DNA of 64,000 nt, from positions 92,878 through 156,877 of the IMG/VR virus record IMGVR_UViG_3300042453_002354; one strand, 5' to 3'. This DNA comes from a virus. The position numbers were made by a program, and so were the translations under genes. Shown here piece after piece: positions 37,794 to 45,207 of the stretch. The notes under the pieces are model-generated. The model searched no databases. It saw only the letters and a program-made list of their open reading frames with translations, and was not told the DNA's origin. Numbering within the stretch: position 1 is the first letter of the stretch; the number at the start of each line of letters is the position of its first letter.

Positions 37794-37822
37794 AGTATAT
37801 CGTATTAGATGCCGAGGTTCAA
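37794..37822 (-). promoter_or_regulatory. Sigma70-type promoter TTGAAC-N17-TATACT
   Basis: TTGAAC (37817-37822) and TATACT (37794-37799) are separated by exactly 17 bp on the minus strand, 28 nt upstream of the first ATG. It drives the seven-gene operon ending at 34079 and does not share the spacer of the repeated early cassettes. Confidence 0.7.
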
Positions 37823-38170
37823 TCATTTTTTATGAAGTTTAAGGCATTCCTTCAGACTGACTATGAGTTTATTTAAGGCATCGGTTTTATTGAAGTTCTT
37901 TTTGCCAAATTGCTCTCGTAGGACAACTTGTGGTGCATCCTTGTTATTTGCTATCTCAAACTGAATCCAAAACTTATCAGCATCGGAATCGTCTTCTTCT
38001 ACGGTGATAATTTTAAGAGCCTTTATCACGCCGTCTCGGTACAATTCGGTAAGTGATTCATATTCATAGCTACTCAAAACATTTGAATCGCCAATTAATA
38101 CAGGACAACCACCATGCGAATCTGGAAGTGTTGATTGTAAATAATTAATGACATCAAGAATCGTTTTCAT
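37823..38170 (-). CDS. Hypothetical protein (115 aa)
   Basis: MKTILDVINYLQSTLPDSHG... with a strong RBS (AAGGAGAAAATG). An alpha/beta pattern is seen, with an acidic loop (VEEDDSDADKFWIQFEIANN) and a basic C terminus. Its ATG lies inside the end of the phosphoesterase gene (17-nt overlap). No family is recognised. Confidence 0.55.
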   Translation of the reverse strand: MKTILDVINYLQSTLPDSHGGCPVLIGDSNVLSSYEYESLTELYRDGVIKALKIITVEEDDSDADKFWIQFEIANNKDAPQVVLREQFGKKNFNKTDALNKLIVSLKECLKLHKK

Positions 38171-38705
38171 TTTCTCCTTGTTTAATTGTTATACCATTTT
38201 CGATAGGATCTATATCTTTCATTTTCTCTATAATTTGATCGATAGAAACTGGCATATAGTTCCAAACATCGACACCTACATCAGTCGATCTACCAAAATC
38301 TGGCAAGTTTCCGTGTGAATGTCCATATAGATGTATGCCACCATGTCGAATCTTGCTCCAGGTTCTGTGTGCGTAGTGTGACAAGAAAAAGTGATAGCCA
38401 TATTTCTTTATGGAGTGTACATCTTTGACAAAATTAAATCTCTTGTGTTTTGTGACAAATTCATTATCGTGATTTCCTTTTATTAGGTTTATGTTGCCGT
38501 GCAACCTTCCTATGATTCTATCGGAATTAATGAATCCAAAATCACCAAGATGATAGATGGTATCACCCCCTTTAACTGTGTTGTTCCAATTTTGCATTAG
38601 AATCTCATCGTGCTCTTCAATTGAAGAGAATGGACGATTACAATATTTTATTATGTTTCTATGTCCGAAGTGTGTGTCGGCTATGAACCAAACGTTGTGT
38701 TTCAT
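38154..38705 (-). CDS. Calcineurin-like metallophosphoesterase
   Basis: 183 residues with the full set of motifs: DTHFGH (about 10), GDFGF region, GNHD (about 79), a central His (FLSHYAHRTW) and GHSHG (about 127). These bind a dinuclear metal centre. Small phage enzymes of this type hydrolyse phosphodiesters or phosphomonoesters, and the substrate cannot be predicted. It is translationally coupled to the genes on both sides. Confidence 0.85.
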   Translation of the reverse strand: MKHNVWFIADTHFGHRNIIKYCNRPFSSIEEHDEILMQNWNNTVKGGDTIYHLGDFGFINSDRIIGRLHGNINLIKGNHDNEFVTKHKRFNFVKDVHSIKKYGYHFFLSHYAHRTWSKIRHGGIHLYGHSHGNLPDFGRSTDVGVDVWNYMPVSIDQIIEKMKDIDPIENGITIKQGENENDS

Positions 38706-38884
38706 TGCTTTAGATTTTCTATCAGTCGATTATACATCTCTACGCCATCTCTCAATTCTTCTAATGCATCTTGTCTTTTTTCTAACGGTAAATTTTCACT
38801 AGAAGATAAAATATCTCTACAAACATCTATAACATTTTTTAAAACACCAATTTCATCTAATTGTATTTTAGTCAGAAAATCCAT
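38702..38884 (-). CDS. Small helical hypothetical protein
   Basis: 60 residues, MDFLTKIQLDEIGVLKNVID..., acidic helical hairpin. Its TGA overlaps the ATG of the phosphoesterase (4 nt). No family is recognised. Confidence 0.5.
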   Translation of the reverse strand: MDFLTKIQLDEIGVLKNVIDVCRDILSSSENLPLEKRQDALEELRDGVEMYNRLIENLKQ

Positions 38885-38892
38885 ATTAACAC

Positions 38893-39171
38893 CTATTCAA
38901 AATAATAGTCATTTTCCGGTCTAATATAGTATTCACTATTCAGATTAACAACTTCTTTCCTTTGTATCATGGATAAAAAATTGTATTTTGTTATTCTTCT
39001 ATTATTAGTATAGATCTCTGCCACACAATTATCAAGAAAAAACTCCCAGTCTTTTACATTTTTGTGCACAAAAGGTTTATTCGATTTTGGATAATCGCCA
39101 AAAACTCGTATAACAAACGATAAGCTATTGGAATTATTTGATACTATTATTTCAGTTGTAACCATTTTCAT
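38893..39171 (-). CDS. Hypothetical protein (92 aa)
   Basis: MKMVTTEIIVSNNSNSLSFV..., a beta strand-rich small protein ending RPENDYYFE. It starts 5 nt after the aminotransferase stop, so it is part of the same transcript. No family is recognised. Confidence 0.5.
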   Translation of the reverse strand: MKMVTTEIIVSNNSNSLSFVIRVFGDYPKSNKPFVHKNVKDWEFFLDNCVAEIYTNNRRITKYNFLSMIQRKEVVNLNSEYYIRPENDYYFE

Positions 39172-39176
39172 TCGTT

Positions 39177-40448
39177 TTACAAACTTTTGGACAATATCTC
39201 AATAAGTAAATCAACCTCTTCCTTTGAGAATGTCAAAGATGGTCTAAGTCTTACTGAATTAAGACCACATCCTAGCAGAAATAATCCGTTTTGTCTACAT
39301 CTTTTTATTAGTGCATCACGTTCTCTTAAATGGTCAAAGGCACACATTAAACCTTTTCCTCTAGGATTTGAAACACCAAGATCAGTCAACTTCTTCAATA
39401 GATAGTCACCAACAACTTTGGCATTTTCAACTAGATTATCTTCTTTTATTATTTCTAGGTATCTCTGAGAGCGAACCATATCGACTAAATTTCCACCCCA
39501 AGTGGAATTGATTCTAGATTTTTCTACAAAAACATTATCTTTAACTTCCTGTACTCTAGGTCCGCTTAGTATACCACACACTTGCATTTTTTTGCCAAAA
39601 CAGATAATATCTGGTACAACCAAATAATGCTGATGGGCCCAAGTTTTACCAGTTAATCCTAAACCAGTTTGAACCTCATCGTATATCAATAGCATATCGA
39701 ATTTATCTGCCAATGCACGAAGATCCTCGTGAAAATTTCCACTGAAATGATTGTCGCCACCTTCGCCTTGTATTGGTTCAATTATGATTGCTGCACAAGT
39801 ATCCTTTAATTTTTCTATTGTTTCCAGTGCAACGTTATAAAAATTACAATCAAGACTCAATTGCTGTTCTGGTGAATTAGACTGGTGTAATACTGGTGCT
39901 TCAAGTCTAGGCCAATCTGGAAATTTTGGAAATAGTTCATACTTTCTAGGATCATTTGTATTAGTTAAGCTGAGGCTGTAGCCAGAGCGACCATGAAATG
40001 AGTTTTTAAAATGCACGATCTTCAATTCGTTTGGATCGACATTCACTCCCTTTTCTTTAAGTCTCCTATATTTCCAGTCAAAGGCAACCTTCAATGCGTT
40101 CTCTACCGCTAGTGTGCCTCCGGCGATGAAAAAGGAATGAGTAAGATATGGTGGCACTGCCACATCAAAAAATGTTTCAACAAATTCCACAAACTCTTCG
40201 GTGAGAATATCAGAGTTTGACGGATTTGTCCTAGCACACCTCAATAGTTTTTCACTAAATCGTTCATCGAACATTTTAGGATGATTGTGTCCTATGGGGT
40301 TGCTGGCAATAAAGCTAAATGCATCAAGATATTCTTTGCCTGTGTTCTTATCTACAAGAAAATTGCCGTGGCTCTTGTCAATATCAAAGACAGTATCAAA
40401 ATGATCTAACAGTATAAACTTTGAAATTCTTTCGTGAAGGTCGGACAT
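39177..40448 (-). CDS. lat: Class III PLP aminotransferase, L-lysine 6-transaminase-like
   Basis: 423 residues, full length for the family. Seen: the GTLAVENALKVAFDWKYRR block used to recognise Lat, SFHGRSGYSLSLTNT, the PLP-contacting DEVQTGLG (about 245), the Schiff-base lysine in CFGKKMQVCG (about 286), and NSTWGGNLVDMVRS. L-lysine 6-transaminase converts lysine and 2-oxoglutarate to 2-aminoadipate semialdehyde and glutamate. The family's usual setting is bacterial lysine catabolism or beta-lactam synthesis, so a phage copy is very unusual. RBS AGAGG lies 6 nt before ATG. Substrate is inferred from motif similarity and could be another omega-amino acid. Confidence 0.85.
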   Translation of the reverse strand: MSDLHERISKFILLDHFDTVFDIDKSHGNFLVDKNTGKEYLDAFSFIASNPIGHNHPKMFDERFSEKLLRCARTNPSNSDILTEEFVEFVETFFDVAVPPYLTHSFFIAGGTLAVENALKVAFDWKYRRLKEKGVNVDPNELKIVHFKNSFHGRSGYSLSLTNTNDPRKYELFPKFPDWPRLEAPVLHQSNSPEQQLSLDCNFYNVALETIEKLKDTCAAIIIEPIQGEGGDNHFSGNFHEDLRALADKFDMLLIYDEVQTGLGLTGKTWAHQHYLVVPDIICFGKKMQVCGILSGPRVQEVKDNVFVEKSRINSTWGGNLVDMVRSQRYLEIIKEDNLVENAKVVGDYLLKKLTDLGVSNPRGKGLMCAFDHLRERDALIKRCRQNGLFLLGCGLNSVRLRPSLTFSKEEVDLLIEILSKSL

Positions 40449-40450
40449 GA

Positions 40451-40648
40451 TTACCTCTTTCTAAGTAACAGAACAACTAACAACAAAGACACCGCAAAAC
40501 TAACACTAATACCTGAATACAACTTGACTCTATTATAGCTAGGCACAAGTTCATAGACAGCGTGACCTGCAATAACAGATCCCACACAAAGAAGAAAACA
40601 AAAAAACAGATTTAAAAAAAACTTCACAAAAGACAATAACTTTGACAT
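40451..40648 (-). CDS. Small two-helix membrane protein
   Basis: 65 residues with two hydrophobic segments (FLNLFFCFLLCVGSVIAGHA and VSFAVSLLLVVLLL) and a basic C terminus RKR. RBS GAGG precedes ATG. It stops 2 nt before the aminotransferase ATG. It has the size and topology of a small holin, but nothing else supports that. Confidence 0.55.
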   Translation of the reverse strand: MSKLLSFVKFFLNLFFCFLLCVGSVIAGHAVYELVPSYNRVKLYSGISVSFAVSLLLVVLLLRKR

Positions 40649-40672
40649 ATTTCCTCACAATTCATACAAGGT

Positions 40673-41110
40673 TCATTTCTTTGAAGAACGAAATCCCGAA
40701 ACAAAGGCCCACTTCACCCAATCACTAAGCATTCTGGTTCTATCTACAGAATCTTCTAGTTTGCAAGTGGAGCGAAACCATTCAGATCTGGTAGAGTACT
40801 CACCATATAAATCATTAAACCACTCGTCAAATTTCTGTAAGGCGAGTTTTTCTTCATCAATCGATTGTTCCTCCTTACTATCATTACTATCACGTTCCTC
40901 ATTCATAGACTCCCACCTCTCTTCACACTGTTGCTCTATGTTCACGCCCAGCATCAAACTGGCATAAGAAATTAAATCATCAGGTGTATGAATTTGAAGT
41001 CCATAGTTAGGATACACATCAATCAGAATCTCTCTAACTCGACTCTTAGTGCATCCAAATTGAACCCTTAGCAATTGAATCCATTTACAATCAACATAAG
41101 AAAGTACCAT
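40673..41110 (-). CDS. Hypothetical protein, template of the duplicated fragment
   Basis: From ATG 41110 (MVLSYVDCKWIQLLRVQFGC) it has 145 residues, overlapping the dam TGA as TGATG. A helical N-terminal part (possibly HTH-like, KSRVREILIDVYPNYGLQIH) is followed by an acidic linker (NEERDSNDSKEEQSIDEEKL) and a Trp-rich C terminus. Two stretches of this gene recur in the pseudogene at 41611-41709. No family is recognised. Confidence 0.55.
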   Translation of the reverse strand: MVLSYVDCKWIQLLRVQFGCTKSRVREILIDVYPNYGLQIHTPDDLISYASLMLGVNIEQQCEERWESMNEERDSNDSKEEQSIDEEKLALQKFDEWFNDLYGEYSTRSEWFRSTCKLEDSVDRTRMLSDWVKWAFVSGFRSSKK

Positions 41111-41610
41111 CACACACCCTCAGACAAAGATTTCATTCTCTTCAAATCAAACACGGAAACTCTTGAGGTACCGTTTTCCGGCCCAAAGACGACAAGCATA
41201 AGCGGTTGAGGAAGACCATGTGGGGCATCTCCGAATTTGGGTCGACCGCATATAAACAAAACCTCTTCGGCTTTCATGCAATAGTCCCGAAACCATGTGG
41301 TATTTGTGCGGGCAGGTATAAGCATAACCACCCGACAACGCCCCGCATTTGACTCGTTATAAGCCTTTACAATCCAATCTTTAAGTTTACTCTTTCGACA
41401 ACCGTAAGGCGGATTTAACCAACATGAGCCATGCCATTCTTGCCTTAACCCATCTGCTTCTTCATCAAAAAACTTTTCACATTTGGTGTTTTCGGCATCT
41501 GCCGCAAGGTCTGTGGCAAAATGGTATCGAGCGTCCAATGCCCTAAAAAGGTCATTGGGAGTTGTCCACTCCTGCTTTGCGGAATCGAATTTGTTTTTGA
41601 ATACTGCCAT
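41110..41610 (-). CDS. dam: Phage DNA N6-adenine methyltransferase (Dam family)
   Basis: From ATG 41610 (MAVFKNKFDSAKQEWTTPND) it has 166 residues. Family signatures: QEWTTPNDLFRALDARYHFATD-type N terminus, the catalytic WLNPPYG (about 66), and PARTNTTWFRDYC. Phage Dam proteins of this class methylate adenine, often in GATC. Its RBS (AGGTGGGAG) lies inside a duplicated piece of the neighbouring gene, and its last codons (KSLSEGV) match the end of the upstream gene (KSLSRSA). It looks like an inserted cassette. Confidence 0.88.
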   Translation of the reverse strand: MAVFKNKFDSAKQEWTTPNDLFRALDARYHFATDLAADAENTKCEKFFDEEADGLRQEWHGSCWLNPPYGCRKSKLKDWIVKAYNESNAGRCRVVMLIPARTNTTWFRDYCMKAEEVLFICGRPKFGDAPHGLPQPLMLVVFGPENGTSRVSVFDLKRMKSLSEGV

Positions 41611-41709
41611 ACTCCCACCTCTCTTCACACTGTTGCTCTATGTTCACGCCCAGCATCAAACTGGCATAAGAAATTAAATCCATTTACAATCAACATAAGA
41701 AAGTACCAT
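41611..41709 (-). pseudogene. Decayed partial copy of the 40673-41110 gene
   Basis: About 100 bp repeats two separate stretches of the neighbouring gene: its start (MVLSYVDCKW) and its internal part (LISYASLMLGVNIEQQCEER). The roughly 100-bp segment between them is deleted and the fusion hits a stop after 11 codons. The junction GGATTTAATT combines GGATTCAATT with TGATTTAATT, so deletion between short direct repeats is likely. The fragment now supplies the dam RBS. Confidence 0.8.
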
Positions 41710-42077
41710 CACGCACTCCTAGACAAAGATTTTTCAGCAAGCCTCACAAAAAAATCATTCAAACTAATATTAACAGATTGAAACAAAGAATTCAAACTTT
41801 CTATTTGATCCAATTTAAGTTCCGCCAACACCACATTGTCCACTTTGAGAATTGCCACTGACTGAGACTCAAGATCGGTACTATTAGAAAGTGAAAACGT
41901 AAAGACAAAATTATTATTAAAACTAAAGTCTCTTACAAACCAAAACTCAATATAAGGATTACCATTTCCATCGTCATCGGGATTTCCATAAGAGAACCTA
42001 CGCTCCCATCCATGAGAAAAAGAAATTTTTGAACAAAGAGTAACATCACCTAATTCATTGATTAAGTTTAAATTCAT
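41709..42077 (-). CDS. Hypothetical protein (122 aa)
   Basis: MNLNLINELGDVTLCSKISF..., beta-rich in the first 90 residues (NPYIEFWFVRDFSFNNNFVF) and helical at the C terminus. It ends SLSRSA followed by TGATGG, the same arrangement as the dam/neighbour junction, so it is the upstream partner in the original gene order. No family is recognised. Confidence 0.55.
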   Translation of the reverse strand: MNLNLINELGDVTLCSKISFSHGWERRFSYGNPDDDGNGNPYIEFWFVRDFSFNNNFVFTFSLSNSTDLESQSVAILKVDNVVLAELKLDQIESLNSLFQSVNISLNDFFVRLAEKSLSRSA

Positions 42078-42153
42078 TTATAGAGTCCCTTACAGTAGTA
42101 GATAGTTTATAATAGTGATTGCCAGATCTAGGATTTTTTTTCCTCGCCAAATT

Positions 42154-42594
42154 CTATTCAACCACATCAAACTTCAAACACGCATCACACGTACCGGCAC
42201 CACACAAAAATGTGGCCACGCCAGCTCTGTGCAATGCGGCCAGCTCTTTCTTCAACTGTCTCGACTGTTCGCTTGTGATCTGAAACAATCCTCTATAGGC
42301 CACAAGATTGCCCTCGACACTACTAAGACAGTATACGAAATGCCTGTGTGCGAGATTTTGCAAGAATTTTTCCTTTGGTAGTAGATTCTTAATAGACTCC
42401 CGATGAGCATTTTGTCTTAGCTTAATGCCATGCTTATCCACTATGGCATTCAATTTTCTACGCACCTTCTTTAGTCTACGAATATGAAGAACGGTTTGTT
42501 GCTGTGTTTTCTTTCTCTTCAATAGTTCTTCCTGTAGTATTCGTCGCCGTCGATGGAATTCTTCTTCGGCCTTCTGCATTTGTTTACAATTCAT
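42154..42594 (-). CDS. Basic helical protein with C-terminal Cys motif
   Basis: 146 residues. The first 80 are highly basic and heptad-like (EEEFHRRRRILQEELLKRKK, RRLKKVRRKLNA). A small alpha/beta part follows (HRHFVYCLSSVEGNLVAYRG). The C terminus CGAGTCDACLKFD could bind a metal. A nucleic-acid-binding role is plausible by charge only. RBS GGGAG precedes ATG. It is driven by the promoter at 42625-42653. Confidence 0.55.
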   Translation of the reverse strand: MNCKQMQKAEEEFHRRRRILQEELLKRKKTQQQTVLHIRRLKKVRRKLNAIVDKHGIKLRQNAHRESIKNLLPKEKFLQNLAHRHFVYCLSSVEGNLVAYRGLFQITSEQSRQLKKELAALHRAGVATFLCGAGTCDACLKFDVVE

Positions 42595-42624
42595 ATGGAC
42601 TCCCTTGTTTGTGATTGTTGTTGA

Positions 42625-42653
42625 ATAATAACATAGTAAAGGATAGTAGTCAA
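42625..42653 (-). promoter_or_regulatory. Sigma70-type promoter TTGACT-N17-TATTAT
   Basis: TTGACT (42648-42653) and TATTAT (42625-42630) on the minus strand are exactly 17 bp apart, 31 nt upstream of the ATG at 42594. The spacer is unlike that of the repeated cassettes. Confidence 0.65.
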
Positions 42654-42672
42654 CTATGTAAGTGAACTGTTT

Positions 42673-43059
42673 CTATTTTTGAAACAGTTCGTTTAAGCTA
42701 TTCAGCATCCAATAGTGCCAAGTATCGACCTCGTAATTATGCTGTACTCCTTGGTCGTTTACAATAAAAAACTTTGCTTCGATGTCTTTATATGGCAAGA
42801 ATTGTGCGTTTAGTGTGTTATTTAAGTGTGTACGAATACGCTCGGCCACACGCTTGGCCGCTTCACCATACGTGTCATTACAGAATGCATCACGATTGTA
42901 TTGTATGCCAGATGGTTTTAGCGTTATCAGTACGGCGTTGTTACTCTCGTCCATAATGTCCAGTCTTGGTTCATCGGGCGTTACTATTTTAATGTCGTCT
43001 TCTGTGAACCATTTTGCTATAGAGCCGTACTGTGCGGCAACGTCGAATAAGTCTGTCAT
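42673..43059 (-). CDS. Hypothetical protein (128 aa)
   Basis: MTDLFDVAAQYGSIAKWFTE..., with segments DAFCNDTYGEAAKRVAERIR and a Trp-rich end (VDTWHYWMLNSLNELFQK). RBS AAAGGAG is 12 nt before ATG. A mixed alpha/beta fold is expected. No family is recognised. Confidence 0.58.
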   Translation of the reverse strand: MTDLFDVAAQYGSIAKWFTEDDIKIVTPDEPRLDIMDESNNAVLITLKPSGIQYNRDAFCNDTYGEAAKRVAERIRTHLNNTLNAQFLPYKDIEAKFFIVNDQGVQHNYEVDTWHYWMLNSLNELFQK

Positions 43060-43083
43060 TTTAGTCTATCTCCTTTGAATAAG

Positions 43084-43326
43084 TTATTTTGGTTGTGGCG
43101 GTTCAGGTGGCCGTGGTGGTTCCATTTTGTTTGGTTGTGGTGTACTGTGGGGCACTATGTAAATGATTTGTATGTCCACGCTTGGTTTTGTTGTTGGTGT
43201 TGGTGTGACTGTGGTCGTGGGGGTCGGGGCCACTATTAGTAGTAATGATAAAAATTCTAACATGGTGAAAAAATTTTGCTGAAAAAAAATTAACATGAGT
43301 GGTTTTTCTGTTAAATAGTCTCGCAC
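43084..43326 (-). CDS. Pro/Thr-rich small exported-type protein
   Basis: The frame opens at GTG 43326 with GGAGG upstream (80 residues); ATG 43263 would give 59 residues without an RBS. A hydrophobic stretch (FTMLEFLSLLLIVAPTP) is followed by a Thr/Pro-rich tail (TPTTTVTPTPTTKPS, then PPRPPEPPQPK). The hydrophobic-plus-proline layout recalls outer-membrane spanin subunits, but no lipobox cysteine is present. A second frame overlaps it antiphase and is taken as a shadow. Start and function are uncertain. Confidence 0.4.
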   Translation of the reverse strand: MRDYLTEKPLMLIFFQQNFFTMLEFLSLLLIVAPTPTTTVTPTPTTKPSVDIQIIYIVPHSTPQPNKMEPPRPPEPPQPK

Positions 43327-43382
43327 GTTTTCGAGGCCCTCCGCAACAAAAAGCCACCTGAAACACGATCACTTTTTTTATA

Positions 43383-43874
43383 TTATTGGCTTTCTCTTTG
43401 TTCCACTTCTTCCATTCTTCTCCATAATCTCTTTATCATATCCTCATCATTCTTAAACACAACCAGCCACATTGCCCAATTCTTGCGGCCCATAGCGGTA
43501 TCCACTATTTGATCACGCATTTCAACGGAATCACTACGGTTCAACCTAGTTTTCGCCAATTTTACTTTGGCCCATTCTGTTTTTATTTTTTTCTTATTTT
43601 CTTCATTCAAATACTCATCAGGCACACTATTAGCACCGGCCCACACTAAGTGATTTTCATAATCAAATATCTGTACCAAAGTGTATATAGATGAAGCAAA
43701 AGAAAAATGCGGCTCCTTCCACACTCCTTTACTGAGTAATCGTTTGCCAAAGTTTATTACCTTTTCCTTTTCCTCATATAGTGGATAGGAATGCGAATCC
43801 TCTACTCCTTTGAATTTTCCCTCTACGTACACCATGGTGGACTTTATGGTGTGCCATTCCTTATTGTTTATCAT
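43383..43874 (-). CDS. Hypothetical early-region protein (163 aa)
   Basis: MINNKEWHTIKSTMVYVEGK..., with Trp-rich mixed alpha/beta segments (VQIFDYENHLVWAGANSVPD, GRKNWAMWLVVFKNDEDMIK) and a charged end. Its start overlaps the previous gene by 14 nt. It lies in the operon begun at the 44901 promoter. No family is recognised. Confidence 0.58.
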   Translation of the reverse strand: MINNKEWHTIKSTMVYVEGKFKGVEDSHSYPLYEEKEKVINFGKRLLSKGVWKEPHFSFASSIYTLVQIFDYENHLVWAGANSVPDEYLNEENKKKIKTEWAKVKLAKTRLNRSDSVEMRDQIVDTAMGRKNWAMWLVVFKNDEDMIKRLWRRMEEVEQRESQ

Positions 43875-44124
43875 AGGCCTCCACTCTTACGGATAGAAAG
43901 TCTTTAACGAATTTGGTTGTTACGGCAGTTACTAGTGAGCATTCTTTTCTGGCCTCTTGGAATTTTTCAAAGGCCTCTCCTATTATTCTTTTTTGTGCTG
44001 GACCTAGTTCTGATAGTTCTTGATCGGTGTATATTACTTTCACGGATGGAAGTGATTGTTTTTCATCGGATAATTGTTCGGTGAATTGATCAATTATCTG
44101 TATGGTAAATTTAAATGATTCCAT
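43861..44124 (-). CDS. Hypothetical early-region protein (87 aa)
   Basis: MESFKFTIQIIDQFTEQLSD... with an excellent RBS (AGGAGG). An amphipathic helical part follows (GPAQKRIIGEAFEKFQEARK). No family is recognised. Confidence 0.58.
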   Translation of the reverse strand: MESFKFTIQIIDQFTEQLSDEKQSLPSVKVIYTDQELSELGPAQKRIIGEAFEKFQEARKECSLVTAVTTKFVKDFLSVRVEAYDKQ

Positions 44125-44133
44125 GGCGGCCTC

Positions 44134-44367
44134 CTATTTTTTAATAATAATATATTTCACTTTATGGTTAGTCAAAAGGTTTTTGTTGTCTTCTTCTGAT
44201 ACTCTTGCTCTATAGTCTGATCGCTTCTCCTGCATGGCGTTATTGTATCGTGTAATTAGTCTAGGAATCATTTCTTGATCTAGTAATATTTTACCGCTTA
44301 CGTGTAAACTAAATTCGTTTGCCGTGAATCGTTTTATCGTTTGTTTTCCTTCGTATATTTCGATCAT
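44134..44367 (-). CDS. Hypothetical early-region protein (77 aa)
   Basis: MIEIYEGKQTIKRFTANEFS..., a small basic alpha/beta protein ending KVKYIIIKK. RBS GAGGAAA precedes ATG. It is part of the 44864-43383 run. Confidence 0.55.
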   Translation of the reverse strand: MIEIYEGKQTIKRFTANEFSLHVSGKILLDQEMIPRLITRYNNAMQEKRSDYRARVSEEDNKNLLTNHKVKYIIIKK

Positions 44368-44380
44368 GGCGTTTCCTCAA

Positions 44381-44677
44381 CTATCTCAAATAGGATGGCC
44401 CGTATGGTGTAAGATATCTCATACCATTATGATCATCAAAGATGTTTCCTCTAGCGTGTTTTGCTGGTGCTGCCCAAGATGCTGGTTTTAGTATGTCGCC
44501 GTTTTCTTTGTCTATGAATGCCCAGGCGGAAGTGCCCACAACGATCTTTATGTATCGCTTGCCTTCGTTTTTCTTGATAGGTCTTATTTGATTGTATTTT
44601 TGATCATGTTCTTTTAGAAAATTTGTTACTAGTGCGAACCATGATTCAAATTTGTTTTGGAATTGTTCTTGTGTCAT
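44381..44677 (-). CDS. Conserved phage protein with W-F-D-KPA-W-P-KHARGN motif
   Basis: From ATG 44677 (MTQEQFQNKFESWFALVTNF) with RBS AAAGGAG it has 98 residues; an earlier in-frame Met at 44740 lies inside the upstream gene and is rejected. The central motif (AWAFIDKENGDILKPASWAA, PAKHARGNIFDD) recurs as a small protein in many large phages. The biochemical role is unknown. Confidence 0.68.
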   Translation of the reverse strand: MTQEQFQNKFESWFALVTNFLKEHDQKYNQIRPIKKNEGKRYIKIVVGTSAWAFIDKENGDILKPASWAAPAKHARGNIFDDHNGMRYLTPYGPSYLR

Positions 44678-44690
44678 GGTATTATCTCCT

Positions 44691-44864
44691 TTAGTCTTCT
44701 GTCTCTTCTTCCTCTTCTTCTTCCTCAATAAATCCAGCACAATGCGCCAGGTCGGCTACATCACGTTCACTCATATACGAAAGACACTCTCTTGCTAGTG
44801 TTTCCCAGTCTAGTACACCTTGTTCACACAATTCGATCAATTCGGTTGTTGCTTCTCTTGCCAT
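44691..44864 (-). CDS. Very small acidic early protein (57 aa)
   Basis: A short frame from ATG 44864 reads MAREATTELIELCEQGVLDW, then SYMSERDVADLAHCAGF and ends in an acidic run of Glu (EEEEEEEETED). A promoter cassette begins 37 nt upstream and RBS AAAGGAAA precedes ATG. The helical domain with acidic tail resembles small phage inhibitors in general style only. It is first in its operon. Confidence 0.65.
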   Translation of the reverse strand: MAREATTELIELCEQGVLDWETLARECLSYMSERDVADLAHCAGFIEEEEEEEETED

Positions 44865-44900
44865 ATCGATTTCCTTTATTTGATCACTATCTCTATTATT

Positions 44901-44929
44901 AGTATCTCAAATTTGGCCCTCCATGTCAA
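44901..44929 (-). promoter_or_regulatory. Repeated early promoter cassette 1
   Basis: TTGACA (44924-44929), 17 bp, GATACT (44901-44906), with conserved spacer GGCCAAATTTGA and leader ATAATAGAGATAGTGATCAA. It drives 44864 and the downstream run. Confidence 0.85.
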
Positions 44930-44991
44930 TGGTTTTTTGGTTATTTTATTTGTCAATTGTGAGTTTACAAATCGTGAATAATTTAAACCAC

Positions 44992-45186
44992 TTACAATCT
45001 ATAAATTTTGTCGTTTAATCTTACGGTACTTAAAACAAGGTCAACGGTTAGTATATCCTTGGCCGATGTTGAGAATACGTGATCGCCACCATGGCGGCCA
45101 AGGTATGTAACTTCCTTCGGTTTGTCAATGATACCTAATTTTTTCAATAGAAGAATAGCGGTAAGTGTTGGTGAATACGCTTTCAT
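44992..45186 (-). CDS. Small hypothetical early protein (64 aa)
   Basis: MKAYSPTLTAILLLKKLGII..., a beta-type small domain with VTYLGRHGGDHVFSTSAKDI. It follows the 197-residue gene and ends before promoter 1. No family is recognised. Confidence 0.52.
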   Translation of the reverse strand: MKAYSPTLTAILLLKKLGIIDKPKEVTYLGRHGGDHVFSTSAKDILTVDLVLSTVRLNDKIYRL

Positions 45187-45207
45187 GATATATCCTATAG
45201 TACTTCA

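Noticed and set aside
42077-42115. Promoter upstream of the 41709-42077 gene
   Set aside because: TATAAA-like bases occur but no -35 at the right distance and the match to NATAAATA is poor.
43103-43372. A second gene overlapping the Pro/Thr-rich small gene
   Set aside because: It reads the same low-complexity DNA in another frame (Thr/His/Asn-rich), has no RBS, and would overlap almost entirely.
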